DNA of 64,000 nucleotides from Pollenia angustigena. Its lineage: Eukaryota > Arthropoda > Insecta > Diptera > Polleniidae. The notes under the pieces are model-generated. The model did not search any database, was not told where the DNA came from, and saw only the letters and a program-made list of their open reading frames with translations. The position numbers were made by a program, and so were the translations under genes. The DNA lies in the NCBI GenBank assembly GCA_930367215.1, contig OV884060.1:13534001-13598000 (forward strand), given 5' to 3'. This document shows, in pieces, positions 11,213-26,200 of this stretch (its first letter is position 1; every line of letters begins with the position of its first letter).

Positions 11213-14200
11213 GTGAGAGTGTTAAAATATTATTGACATAAATCTGATGCATTAAACGAAACATTTCGTTCAGTTGTGTGTGCGTGTATATACTAATGCT
11301 TGGGTGTTGATGTACCCGGGTTTGTATAACGAAATTATCTCTATTTATGTTTATTGCTTTGCTATAAATTCGATTTAAAATTGTTTGGTTTTACAAATTT
11401 TATTGACCTTAGCTTGATGATTGACCTTGTCTTTATTGATTATTAAATAGAATTTGTGTTATAAAAAGAAAAGCAAATATTATGTTGTCAATTTATACCT
11501 ATAAAGTATGCAATTGTTTTTAGATTTATCAAGGGAATGAGCAAGAAAACGAAAAAATAAATAGGCATTGATATTTTAAGATTAAATACAACGTCAAATT
11601 AGTCTGGGTTCACACTAAAAGTTTTCTTTAAGAAAGTCTGAGTTTATTGGTGAGAGGGGAGAAAAAAATAACATGTGCTCTTCCTCTCTTACCTAAAAAG
11701 CCAGACTTTCTGAAATAAAACTTTCATAGTGTAAACCTAGACTAAGAAAAGTTGAAACCAGAAGCTTTAAAAAAGTATGCACTAAAACTAAAAGCATAAT
11801 TTAAGGCAATTTTCGTATTAGTGGATCCAGTCACCCCTAGGATTAAGGTCTATTTAAAAAATATTATAAAAAATATTTTTTTTTATTTGTTGCCACTCCT
11901 CTGGATACCGCCCCTTTGTGTTATAGTAAGAGAAGCAAAAATTATTGTGTCCTTTTATGCCACGAAGTATGCAATTGTTTCTAGATTTATCAAGGGAATG
12001 GGCAAGAAAACGAAAAAATAAATAAGCATTGATTTTCTTAGATTAAATACAACGTCAAAAAAAAGTTGAAACTAGAAACATAAAATTTAATATAAAAAAA
12101 GTATGCACTAAAACTAAAAGCATAATTTTAGGCAATTTTTTTATTAGTTTTTTTTTGTTATTGACTTACAAAGTGATACGGCCCCATACAAAATCAAAAA
12201 AGAGATCCAGTTACCCCTAGGATTTAAAACTCTTTAAAAAAAAATTATTTTTTTATTTTTGTGTTATAGCAAGAGAAGCTAATATTATTATGTCACTTTA
12301 TGCCACAAAGTATGCAATTGTTTCTAGATTTATCACGGGAATGAGCAAGACAATGAAACAATAAATAGGCATAGATTTTCTAAAGATTAAATACCACGTC
12401 AAGTTATAAAGAGTGAAAACAAAAACTTGAAAAAAAACTTAATATAAAAAAATAATTTTTGCACTTAAATTAAAAGCATAATTTTAGGTAATAGTTTTTT
12501 TTATTTTAGTTTTTTTTTTTTCATTGTGTAGAACACAAAAAAAGTGCCAGTCATCCCTCAGGATTAAAGACTATTTAAAAAAAAATCCTAGGAATATTAT
12601 TTTTAATTTTTTGCCACGCCTCTGGATACCTTTATTTTAGTTTTTCGTGCACTGCGTCGCCATTTGTAGTCCGATCCTAACATTATGCATATCGTTATTC
12701 ATGGCTTGTTGATGTCTTCATTTTTTTCCTCTAGTGACTTTTTAATCCGCCATCAAATTCTGGACGCCACTGAAGTCATCTCGGATCCTTCCCCCTTTAC
12801 GTTAAATTTTTTGCAAGCGGCAAAAAAGCGCTTCTTAAACTTTGTACGGTTAGCTTTTAATATACTCACTTTTATGCCACGCCTCATTATTGAACCCATT
12901 TTTCTTTACACATATATAAACAGATTTTATCGCTTATCTTGGTGTATGGTTTGCGTATATAGTGATTTATGGCTTGCCTTCTAGAATATTATGAAAATTT
13001 AAGAACTGCACGGGACGACCCTTCCGCAAGAATTAGAAAGTTTTCAGGCGAAATAAATTTTAAATTCAATGTATACACCGAAATTTTAAATTGAGACAAT
13101 TTACTAATAACGGAGCAACCATGTCTCCACTTATAAGTATATCCAGAGGCGTAACAAAAAAATTTAAAAAAAATATTTCTGTTTTCCACTTATCTCTAAT
13201 CCTACACAGAAAAATTTTTGCCCAAAATGGTTCAATTAAATAAGGGAAATCACGATGGGTAGTGCAAAGTGTGCAAATGCGTGCAAAAATACACAAAAAG
13301 ACAAAACAAACACAAAATGTATGTATTTGCAATTTGCACTATTTTACTTCGTTTGCACTAAAAAAAAAACCATGAGCAAAATTAGAAGTGCATATTTGTT
13401 CCGTTGCAAACAAATGTAAACAATAATATTTGATTTATCTGTGGCTTTCATGGGCAACCGCGTATGTCTAAAAACAAATTATTCCGGAGAGCCGAAAATC
13501 CATTCTAGATCAAACTATGGGCCAAGTATTGCACTTTTTAACTTTGTCATTACGTTAAAAAATGTTAATTGATCCATCTTTTTCAAAAATTTTTAGAAAC
13601 ATGTAAAGAGCTTTTAAAATAAGGCAATATGGCATCGACATCTCAAAATCGGAAAAATTGACATACGCGGTTGCCCATGAAAACCACATACATATATTAA
13701 GCTCCATATTGTTTTAAAGAAAACTTATAAATTGAACATTTTCGTGGGTTTTATTATAAAAAAGAGAATAAAATTTTAATTAATTAAAAAGAAAAAAATT
13801 ATTCTAATTTGCTGGTGTATAATTGTACACAAATGCAGATTTTTTACAGTGCTGCCAGAAGTTTTTAGTGTTGCTTGCAAAAAAAAATATAAGTGGTATG
13901 CTCATGATCAATCATAAGTCTGAGTTTATACGGCTCATGTCTTATTGACAAGATTCTTCCTTTTGCTTCTTTGAACATGTTCAAATGATTCATGTCATGT
14001 TTTTTTTTTTTTTTTGTATAGTCGTGCGTATGCATGTGTGCTAATTTGACATTGAAAACAATAACAAAATTAAACAACGATTGAAAAAGCAAAACGTAAA
14101 GACAGTACATGCATGTGTACTCGTTTCTTTTCCCCTCGTCCCTCTCGCCTATAAAGTAGCAATCTTGTCAATAAGACATGAGCCGTATGAACAGAGACTA

Positions 14201-17200
14201 ATATGCACTGCAAATTTACACATTGCAAATTTGCTTAATGACCATCGTGATTACACTTAATAATTAATTGGTGTATATTAATTTTTTAAATTAAGTTTTT
14301 GTTTGCTGCAATTAATGTTTTTAATTAAAACCAGTGTTCGAAAATAAACAGTACATTATTTAACGTTCGGCTCACACACCCAGGAACGATATCTATTTTT
14401 TTAGCGATTGTGTAGACATACACAACCCTTAATACCGTTCGTAACTATTTTCAAGAAAGAAGCGTTAAAAAACAGAACAATTGTAGTGATACTGTAGACA
14501 AACATTATATTTTAATGTTCTATAATGTTTTTTTCGTGTGTGTATTTTGTTTTTGTAAAAAATGTTTGTTTTTTTTTTACCAGCCAAAAGGGACGCCCAT
14601 TAATGAGCCGAACCGAACACATTGAAGTTTGTGGATTTTCAAAAATTAAACCGAACGGAATGAAATGTTCACATCTTTTGTTGAGTTTGATAAAAACAGT
14701 AAAATTTTTGTGTTCGAAAGATGACTTACAGGGAAACGTTAATTTTTAATGATTTTCTACACAAACACTATTATCGTTTTCCACAAATCTACCGAACCGA
14801 ACATTAAGAAACGATATTTAGTGTTTATTTTCGAATACTTATTAAAACTCATAAATTTAAATGTTTGTGTATATGTTGTGTATTTTTTGTTTATTTTTTA
14901 ATTGACTAAATTTGTGTGAAATGACTTGAAAATACAAATCCGTTAATTGATATGATGAATTTTTTGAAGGGGCAAAATTATTAAAAAACAAATTAATTGT
15001 CTGAACGAATTTTTTAATTAAAGTCGATTTTCTATTTTTTCTGTTTAGGGGATGAGTGGTTCAACGGTTTTTTTTCTAGCCACTCTGGTGTGATGGAAAT
15101 CGATTTTAAAAACGATACGATTTGAAACCGAAAATATCGTTTTCAGTATCTTTTAAAATGCATTTTAAATGCATATTCCTTTTATTTTCAGTCTTTATTC
15201 TTTAAAATTTTATATTATATACGTTAACTGAAGTGTATTCTGAACGAAAATTTTAGACTATAATTCAGAAATGGATTTTAAAATCCTTCGAAATTCATCA
15301 CACCTTTTAAAAACGTTCGTTTTAAAATCGATCGATTTTCATTACATACCTGTATAATTATGGGGTTAATCTAGGCTGTTAAATTTAATTAAGATCAATT
15401 AAAATATATGATAGAAAAAAGTATTTATATGAAAAATGAAATAATCTAAAACAAGGTTTTCATCATAGATAATCCATTTCAGCAAATTTCGATCTTCCAA
15501 TACCATTGCTTAAAAGATTTATGTTTGACTATAGACTGACAGCCGCTGTAGAGGCGCAAACGGTAGACTTGCAAAGATTTCTGATGATGGGAATGTGGTA
15601 ATTCTCGAAACATTTACGTTCGGCCCGAGTTCAGTCAAGATAAAAATTATTAAAAATTTTAATTTATGTATTTCATGTTGACAAATTCCTTTCTTCATTA
15701 AAATAATAAAATAAAAATTAAATTAAAAGAACTTAAACCGTATTTAAAAAAAATATCAAAAATTTCCATTAAAAACCAACAGTTCAAAAAAATCACAATT
15801 GTTCTCAATTAATTTGAATTATTTTTTTTTATTAAGAACACTTCTCCTTTAATTCTAAAAATATAAGATTTCCTAAAACAATTTTAACTTATTGGTATTG
15901 CAATTTTAAGCAGTTTTTAGTTTTAGTTTTTTTTCTAAATAATTTTTACATAATTGAAATTCCATTTTTGTTTTATTTCTCTGAAACGAAAAGTATGCTA
16001 CAGGAAATTGTTATATTTCTTTTTATTAAGAAAAACTTGCTGGTGTGTTTATTAATAAAAACAAAAGCGAACAGAGCAACAGTTAAAATATGCAATAAAA
16101 ACTAAAATATGTATGAAAAAAGATACTACAAAAATATTTAATTTAAAAACCTTAACAAGTAGCGAGCTACGATAAAAAAATCTGTGAAAACAGAATTTAT
16201 ATTAGACTTAAAACTACACAAAATACTTAAACTTAAAGAGGCAAAAACATTCAAACTACATAATAAAATTTATGTATTTGCACATAAAAATACCTAAAAG
16301 TAGACTTTAGTTTTTAAGGAAAAATAATTTTTGCTTCCTCTCAAAATAAGCTTTAAGTAAAAATGTTTATAATTTTCTAAATAAACAAATTATCAAAGTG
16401 ATATTTTGCATAGCACTTTAACACCTCCTTTAATAAAATAAAATATATTTTTAACCTTGAACTTTGCTTTAAACTTAACAACTGTTTTTTATGCAGATTT
16501 AGTTAGAAATGTTTTTACATAAATATTTGCGTATTTCCGACGCTTTAGTTACTCTCCAGCGCTAGTGGCGGGAAAGAAATATAAATTTCTAACAACAATT
16601 ATTTTATAGACAAGCCTTAACGTTTACTTTTATAATTGTTATTTAACAGTTTAAAACACAACGTGGAAATATAATTACATAATAACCGTAGTTGGTTTGT
16701 AGTTTTATGGGGTTAATAACATTATGAATTTTCTCTGCTTTTGTTGTTCTATGTTTGTTTAAGGTCTCTTAATATCTATAAAAAGTCCTATTAAAGGATT
16801 TTCGTTTTTAAATCTTCTTGTTATTTATTCTTCTATCGTTGTGTATTTTAAGTAGGCATACAATTTTATAAGTGTTTAATCAAAGAGTCAAACAACAAAG
16901 GATATTATAAAAGTTTATCAGAAAAAAAGTTAAGACAAGAAATAGGGGAATAAATATTAATATAAATATATGTGCATATTTTAAGGAGTACGTTGCCAAT
17001 ATTTGCAGATTGTGTATAAATTCAACACCTAAAAGAAAAATATATTGAGTGTTGTTGGCTCTATTAAGGTTGTGTTGGCAGAGAGAGGTATTAAAGCATT
17101 AACTTAAAATGAGATTTCTAGTTTTGATTTAAAGTCTATTAAATGCTGGCAGACTTGAAATTTGAACTTTTGTAAACTTTAAGCTTTATTTAAAAGAACA

Positions 17201-20200
17201 CAAACTTTTCGTTTTGAATGACTTTTGCGTAAATAAATGTTGCACATCGCAAGGTTGCTTTTAATGTAAATGATTCTCTAGGCACTCTTAAGTGCCCTTA
17301 ATCCTTTTTAATTGACAAATGTTAAAGTTTGTAGATCAATCACACGAAAACCGCTTAAAAGATTTGGATGAAATGCAGTTGACGAATAGATTCAAACATA
17401 AGGTACTTTTAAGCTTGGGGAAAAAATGTATATATCCTCTCTTTTTGGTAAATTTAGTATACAGATTGCATATGGTCCATATTAAAATATAGGGTACTTT
17501 TTAAGGGGCAAATTGGTACTTTTTCATTTTTCGATAAATATAGTATTCATATACATGAAAGCCTACATTAACATACAGTGTACTTTCTGGCACCTAAAAA
17601 GAGGAAAAGTTCATACTATTGGAACTCTTTTAACATTGGTATATTGATAGCATATGGCCCTGATTAAAATATAGGATACTTTGCATGGGGTAAAAACTTG
17701 AAATAATTGGTACTTTTAAAATAAATATGGTATTAATATATATTATAGCCTACATTAACATACAGTGTACTTTCTGGGGCCTAACAAGAGGAAAAGTTCG
17801 TACTATTTGAATCCTTGGTATAGAGATTGTGTGTGGCCCGGATTAAGATAAAGTATACCTTTTATAAGATAAAAACGAAAATGTGATACTTTTGCTCTAT
17901 GGTCCAGTGTCCGTTATATATATTTATATATTAGGACATCCCTTGACATTCTACTTCCCGTATGCTAAAAAGTATCGAGTACTCAAAACTTACATGTTTT
18001 TGTTGGCAGAGAATAATAAATCCTTTAATGATATTTGTAGATATCTTTTAATGATGAAGTATGTAAAGATGTTGAAAACTAAGTAAATAAAATTGTTGTA
18101 AATTTATATGATAAACCCTTTTCTTTAAATCTTGCTCAAATTTTCATGTGAAGGAAGCAAGTTAAACTTATAAGTGTTGGAAGAAATTTTTTGTAGAAAA
18201 AGTCAAAACAAACTGTCACTGTTAACAACAACTGTAAGGCCAAAAATCATGTTATTCTCTGTGTAATACGAAGAAATTTTTATCTAAAAAATAATAATTT
18301 GGGTCTTTGATTAATTCAAAATTTATTTAGAATGTACGTTTGTTTAAAACTCGTTCAGTTTCTGACAAGTTATTAAAAAAGAACCAGTTTTATATAAAAA
18401 AAAGTCTTTCTAGTTTTTCAAGAAATTTCTCAAAGTCAGACCAACAATTGATGTTGATTTCATGCATTTACGCGACAAACCAGGGAAAAATTATTATCAC
18501 GATTTTATGATTTGAAATTACACTTTCAGATTTTATGGAATAATTTGCCATTGTATCCGTATAAAACCCACATTAAAAAAACACTTTCATACGCCTTAAA
18601 CCATAATCATAAAATTTTGTATATATGGAATTTTCCAATTCACAAGCTCGTAGTATAGTCGTATTCGCTGTATAATCGTCTAAATACACTGTATTGTATA
18701 TAGGGATGACAAACGGGAAATCCCGAAATCCCAGGATTGCCAACATAATATATCAACTTTTGTGTACAAAAATGTTCGTTTTTATTAAATTTGTATACTC
18801 TTTACAAAAAAAAATTATTAAAAATTATATTTCAGTTGTATTTTTTATTTTGCATAAATAAATAAAAAGTTTTGTTTATTTAAAAAAATCCCGAATCCCG
18901 GGATTTTCTTAAATCAATCCCGATTGGCATCCCTAATTGTATATTTGTTGTTGGTAATTTTCATACAAAACTATTGTCTCATTATCATTTATGGGCAAAT
19001 GCAAATGCAAAAAGAGCGAACGAACGAGCGAACGATATGTACATACACAACATTTTTTTCAATGTAAAGAGCATAAAGCCAACAAATGCAAAAGCCCTGC
19101 AAATAAAATTGGACCACCTGATCCATTTTGATAAAATGGACTACTCAATGTTTGTAGTGAAACGACATGTCTTCGTTTTTTAACGACATGCTTTCGTTTT
19201 TAAACGACTTCAAAACTAATCCTCTTGAGTGTACCATGGAGTAGTTTTAAAACTACTCCTAAGTGGTCCAAAGGTGGGTTATATGGTCCTCTCCTAGGAC
19301 ATCGTAATGGTAAATAGACCATGTTTTTTCCATACGTTTGGGTTACTTTTGGACTAGTCCTGGTCCCTTGTGGACTACTCTTTCCGCGTGCTGGTAAACT
19401 GGTCCTATTATTTGCAGGGAGTAAACAAACCAATACAATGCCACAAATACAAAGCTTTCAATGTAGTGGTGCCCATACCTGCTCATTATACGATTGATTT
19501 TAATGCCTGAAAATTTTCGATTTGTTTGGTGAATTTGTAAAAAATCTTTTCAGAATGCAATAACTTCCACCACAAATTTAATTCTTCCGAATGATAAATA
19601 TATGTTTGATTCATTTCAATTTAAGTTTTAAATTAATTTAATAAAAATTGCTTATCAATTTATGTTCATTGCTATTTTATCCCATATTATTACTCCCATA
19701 CCTGGTTTAATTTCATGTTATTAACTTTAGTGAATGGCAAATTTTATTAAAGAAGAAGAAAAAAGAGAGAAAAGTGTGTCTGTTAATGCTCAGTTAGGCG
19801 AACGTTGCTGTACCGTATCTGTACTGTATCAATCAGCTATTCGCTTTTTGTTATATGAAAACCAATACAAAAGCTTACCGAAATGCAATGTACCGTAGTT
19901 GCAACGTACAAATCTGTATAAAATAGAATTTCATGCCGTTGTTACGTGACATTTGTAAGATAGTGATGGGCGGCTTGTATGTTACATTGAATGCGGGTAA
20001 TTTTGCTCTTTTTTTTTGGTACTTTTTTAGTATATCTATGGAATTGCGACAAAACAACTTACAATACAACATATTTCCAAATATACATATGTTTAGATGT
20101 TTAAAATAAACAAATGCATATACACATACTACAATGAAAAAGGGAAACATATAAAAGACTTTAAGGTGCTATCAGACGGGATGTATTTTACATATGTACT

Positions 20201-23200
20201 GTCACTTTTCTTTCCCATACGTAATTCCGTATGTATGTCAAAATTCCCATTTTACATACGATTCATAATTTTTGCTATCACACCTGCTTATGTTTTTCCT
20301 TATGACATAACCTATAAATGTAAACAAAAGCTGACTTTTGCTTACGTTTCAAAACAAACCAGCTGTTTTGTTTATGTTTGCCACAGGAAAATAGAGCGTG
20401 TTCTAATCGAAAAATTTACATATGTATTTCCACATGTATTTTACACATGCAAAGTTTCATATGTATCACACGATGTGTACAACTTTTACAGATGGAAAAT
20501 TTGACAGTACATATGTAAAATACATCCCGTCTGATAGCACCTTTAAATGGTATCAAAACCTTGTTTGGTGTATGCACATTTACAATATACATATGTATGC
20601 TAAAAATGTATATATGCTAAAATACAAATTTATTTATTTAAAATAAAATATAAATATTAAATTATTAACATTTTTTACATACACAAAATACTGTTTTAAT
20701 ACCATTTAAATCACGTGGTACCTTTTCTGCACTACGGTCACCATTTGAACATTTTTGATTCTCATCACTGTTTGTTTTGTTTTATGTATACTATTGCTTT
20801 TTGTTTATGTATGGGAAAACATATGACACGTTTTTAAACGTTCTATAAGTGCACCAACGTGCTTACAGTACGGTGCGTTACATTAAGGGTACAGCAACGT
20901 TCGCCTAACTGAGCCTTTACTCATGTCGAAAACTATCAAAAGGGATTACGTCGTTACGTTATAAATGTCATAACATTGCACTCGAAGCCGATGTGACATT
21001 GCAATTGTTGAGAAGGCCAGTCACACATTCTTTGACGGCGATCACAATTTACTAATAAAATTTACTAATTTTCAACGCCGGCGGCGAAAATACAACCGTC
21101 GGCAACACCAAATAATGTAAAGTGCGACTTAAATGTTTGTTGTTTGCAAACGAGCTTTGAAAAAATTCGTATTATTTTATAAGAATGTTAAAAGTAAAGG
21201 CCCAACCACAATGTGCTTAAGTTGGCTTAAGCGAATGAGCGAATACATGTATATTATATGAGGCAAACCATATTAAACTTAATGAAGCTATTTGCTAAGT
21301 TTAATGACACTGTCATTTGCTTAAGCAAGCTGCGAATCTAATCGCACATTCCGAACGGAATCAAATGTTTTTTTATTTTTTTTTTTTTTTTTTTTTTTGT
21401 TTTCTTAAATACGTTTGAGAGACTTTTTGTTAATTTTTGACAGTAGGTTAAGCCAGACTATGCATATTATGGTTGAGCCTTAAAGTAATTAAACAATGTG
21501 TCAAGAACAAAATATTATTATTATTATTTGCATTCTCATTTTGCATTTTAAATTGTTTTTAGTGTTAAAATATTTTTCTCGCCCCATTTTTATTTTTCGA
21601 GTTTAATTGACAGTTCAGAGCGGGAACTTTCTCACAGAAATTTTACAGACACACTTTTTCTGTGAATTGGCGAGTAATTTCCTTACGTGACAGCTAGTAC
21701 TCGCCAAAAAAAAAGTTACAGACGCAGTTTATTGAGAAAAACAGCTGTTTGTTTCAATATATGGAATTTTTGTTTCATTTCACACATTTCAATCGAAAAG
21801 TCTCTCGACATGGGCACTGATTTACTTATGGATCGAAAGGGGACTTTGGCGTGGAAGAAGAAGATATAAATAGTAGGATCTAAAGTGAAAAAGAAACTCC
21901 ATTATCTTTTCATGGGATATTTTTCTGGAGTGACTTTCGAATATTTCTCAAGTCCAGTGACTGTTGTACGCCCACTTTTCCCTAAAAAACATAAAAACGT
22001 CCGAACAGATTGTTTAATTCGCTTGCAATACGTATCCTTTTTTTATTCTAAAGCCTTATCTTAAAATTTTGCGTTTTTTTTTTCTTTCTTTTTATAAATT
22101 TAGCAATTTAATTTCAGGCAAAATTGGAATTCTAGTTTGAATGATTGTGGGTGCCAAAAAGCGTGTGTCTATTTTTTGCTTTATGACTAGACAATTTATC
22201 GTGGCAATTTGGGTTACGTTTTCATTTTTATTTATACGATTTTCTTTTTAATTATCGTCATTTGAGAACTATAAAACTAACTATTAAATGTTTATAATTT
22301 ATTTATCTTAAAAAATGTTTATGGCAATCAATAAATGATTAGATTATAACCTAATTCATTTCAATTGGCAAAAGGATAAGGCTATAAAAGATATTGTTAA
22401 ATAAACTTTAATTTAATGAAAAGGATATAAATCAAAAACTGTTTAAATAAAAAAACCTGCCTGTTCATCCATTTTCGAACGAAGACTTCGTTCACTTAAC
22501 TTACATTTAAAACAAATTATAAAATATTGTTTTTGTTTTACATGTAAGCTAAGCGAGTTTTTTTTTAACAAAATAATCTAAATAAGATTTTTTTTATATT
22601 CTTTATTTTATGTAATAAAATATAACCCTTAACTTATGCTTTATTTAAACTTATTAACTGATGCCTTTAAATATACTACATAAAAAATCACTTAACAAAA
22701 ATAACCGCATTTGTGTAAGAAATAAAATAAGAAATAAAAGCATTTTGATTAGGTCTTTAAATTTTTCAAAAAAGTCGGCAATAAAAATTCCATTTTTTAA
22801 CCTTAAAGTTAATATTTAAATCAATAAACTCAGGTCTTTGCCACACTTTACAAGCCAAAAAAGGGGTAATAATTTATTTTATATTAACCTCAACAAAGGC
22901 GTATAAAATGTAATGTTGCCACAGTAATGAATTGAGTAAAGTATTAACAGTTATTTTATTATCAACCAAATCTTTACCCTTGGGCTTTTAAAATATTTTA
23001 TTATTTAAGCACTTTCGAACTGCTGATACATTATAAAGTTTCATTACTCAAGAAAATTTATTAATACATACCAGGGATGATAAATGAGAAAACCAATATC
23101 GTTCCAACGAAATTTTAAAATCGTACTTTTTCGGTCAAAATAGTACTAAATCTTTTTTTTATAAATTTTTTTAATTTTATTTTTAAAAACAAAAATTTAA

Positions 23201-26200
23201 TACAACAAAAACAAAAGGTACTCAAAATTCATTTGTACATTAATTATACATAATAATAGGGTGGGTAAAATTTTTTTCGAGTCAAAAGCACATCGCGATT
23301 CTTGTTCTATAAGTCATACCAAGAAACTTTGCCAGAGAAACCATACGTCAAAAAATAATTTCGAGCCCCGGATTTTTCAAAATAGTAAGATTTCCAAAAT
23401 ATTCAAGAATAGAAGCAAACAAATTGTATTTGATCTAGCCAGACCTGTTTCATGCGGTTTTTAGAGTCGAGAAATCCATCAATTTTTATTTTTGATAGCC
23501 ACCAGAGAGCGTTTTCATAAATTTTTTAAGAGTTTATTTTATCGTCTTTTTTTTTGGAAAATTGGCGAATATTTCTCAAAATGCAATCTGCAATTTTAAA
23601 ACGCGTTCTAAAAATATGTGCATACGAACATCTTCGGATTGCATTTCCAAATTTATTGTTTTTACAATTTTCAATATGTTCTGCAGAAAGAGGAAAGTAG
23701 TAGAAAGTCCGAATATATAAAATTTTATTAAGCGCTTGTAAAATCTCCTTCAAAATAATTCGGAGTAAAATAATAATGGAGTGGACTCGCACTGCTCCAA
23801 AATTCTGTTGATTTCTTCTTTGTGCGACAACCATCTTGTTGAAGAATATTTGAAAATATTATTGAGGTGAATGCGTCTCTTCTACAATGTATAACTTTTG
23901 CAGAAGTGGTTTCCTATGTATATGCCACCGCTGATTTAAATTAAGAATGTGGCATAAGCAATCGTTCAATCAACAAGTGCAAAAATGCGAAATATCATAG
24001 CTGTTTTGATAAATCCAACAATAAATTCATTGGACAGTAAATACGAGTTGCTATTTAATATAAATTATACATAAATATGTAGCTTTGAAAAATTTGGAAA
24101 TAGTACCAAATGAGCAAAGGGGGAGCCAGCGTACTTCTTAGTTTCGAATTGTACAAAAAAAGTACAATTGTACCAACTTTATCAACCCTGATACATACTA
24201 ATTGAAACCTCAAAAAGCTTAATGATTTGCTTTGAAAATTTTGTCGTTTGGTTTTTGGGTAATGTTTACAGACGCCTTAAATTGGGCTGCGATAAAATAT
24301 TTTGTAAATAATTAACTTATCACTGAGTTTTCTTAGGTATTATTAGGCAATACAAATACATATGTATATATGTAAATATATTTCCTCACCTTAAATGCAA
24401 TAGGACGTAACAACACAGAAAAAATAATTGGCAGTTTTTTTTAAATTAATAGTGATTTTTGAATTTTAAAATAAATTTGATTACGTTCTTAATTGATTGA
24501 ATTAAAAAAAAACATTTTTTTTCAATTAAAATTTTACTTGATTTTAAGCTTAATTTTAATTATAAGTTTAATTGAATCAATCAACTCTTTGTTTGTTAAT
24601 TCTTGAATTGTTTTTGGCGTCATTTCATGTTGTGCGTTTAAAGTAAATATGTGAAAAAGTACAGCCAAATTACACAACAAAAACTGTTTTTTGTTTTCAA
24701 TCTTGAATACCCTGAAGAATCAGAGTTATTCTACAATTTTATACAAAGTTGTATGTATGAAATTCCCCTGTCAAAAAAATCTTCCAAAATTTGTACAATT
24801 AGGCATGAGCTATTACAATTAAACAAATAAAACAAGTTATTTTTAAACCATATTTAAATAAAACATATATTTTAAATATTATTATTTTGCTTCATTTAAC
24901 CATCAACTGAATTGATTTAACAAACTTATTGAATTAACAATTTGTTTGATTGAATAATTTTCGTATTTGAATTTAGAGTGTATTTCAAATACACTGTTTA
25001 ATTTATTCAATTAAAAATTTAATCGATTTAATGCAAAAATTCAATCACTGTTTTAATCAATACAATTATTAAAATAATTAATTTTCTGTATTGTAATCAA
25101 TTACGTTAGTAATTCATTCAATTAAAATATTGATTTTTTTTTAATTAATTTGTTAATTCATTCAATTAAAATATTGTTTAATATTAATAATTTTTTCAAT
25201 TATTTTTGTAATTAAAATGTAAAAACTTTTTAATTGGAAAAAAATCCTTGTTTTGCAAATTTGAGTAATTGGTATAATCATTTCGGTGATAGGTGCAAAA
25301 TTAAACAATTTATAACTTGTTTCAATTATTTTGGTGATCAAAACAGTTTTTTACTTTTTTCTGTGAACAGAAAAAAAATTCGAAATAGAGTTTTTTATTG
25401 ATTTTTGTTCGTTTTATTAAACTACATCTAGCCCTTATCGCGAAAATAGCTTAAGCGACATAATCTTAAATTTTCGTATTTTTAATAAATGACTTTTTTG
25501 GCAACACTTGCATTATATTTCAAAATGACTTGATTTGCTGTTATAACATGATGTTATAAAAGCGTTGTTAAAACATTTGCATTAACAACCGTTTTAAAAC
25601 ATCAGAAAACTTCTAACATGATGAGTCTATACTTAACACTAACATCATTAGTGTTTATGTTAGTTGTAGACTGCGTGTAAGGTACCGTTACGATTTTATA
25701 GCAAACATAATTCTATCGTAAGCGACAACCTTCGTAAAAAATGTATATGAAATAAAAATAAAAAACGTTCTCATCTAAAATTTTGTTTTGGTCGTTTAAG
25801 CTTTTTTACACCTTGTTGTTATTGCTTTTGAAAGATTTTTCCTTCTCCTGTAAAAAAAAATGAAAAGTGTTGTTACGCCCTTTTGCATTTTAGGTGACGA
25901 TTTGTATGTGTATTGATACATTAAGGAGGAATATTAAGCGCAAATTAAGAAGTTTTACATTGAAGGGATGATGTCAGAGTGGCCGCTACAAGTGATGCTC
26001 TACAATTCGCCACAAACCACTGCTTGTTTGTTCTCATGCTAGCAAAGGTTTACACGCTTCAACTTTTGGTGCTTAAATTTTTGATGAGAGTGAAGAAAGA
26101 GGGTTGGTACGAAAATGCTTTTAGTTGTCAGCACGTTTTGTGATTTTATTCGTAGGTATATGCACAAAGACGGCTGCAAGCAAATTTTTTTGATTTTTTT

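Noticed and set aside
20097..20646. Two open frames of 135 and 74 codons
   Set aside because: They lie across a Harbinger-like MITE, and the reverse of the second frame recurs in the copy at 29653-29892; no protein family resemblance.
23526..23834. 102-codon minus-strand frame inside a hAT element
   Set aside because: No hAT transposase motif (no BED finger or dimerisation region) and no recognisable domain.
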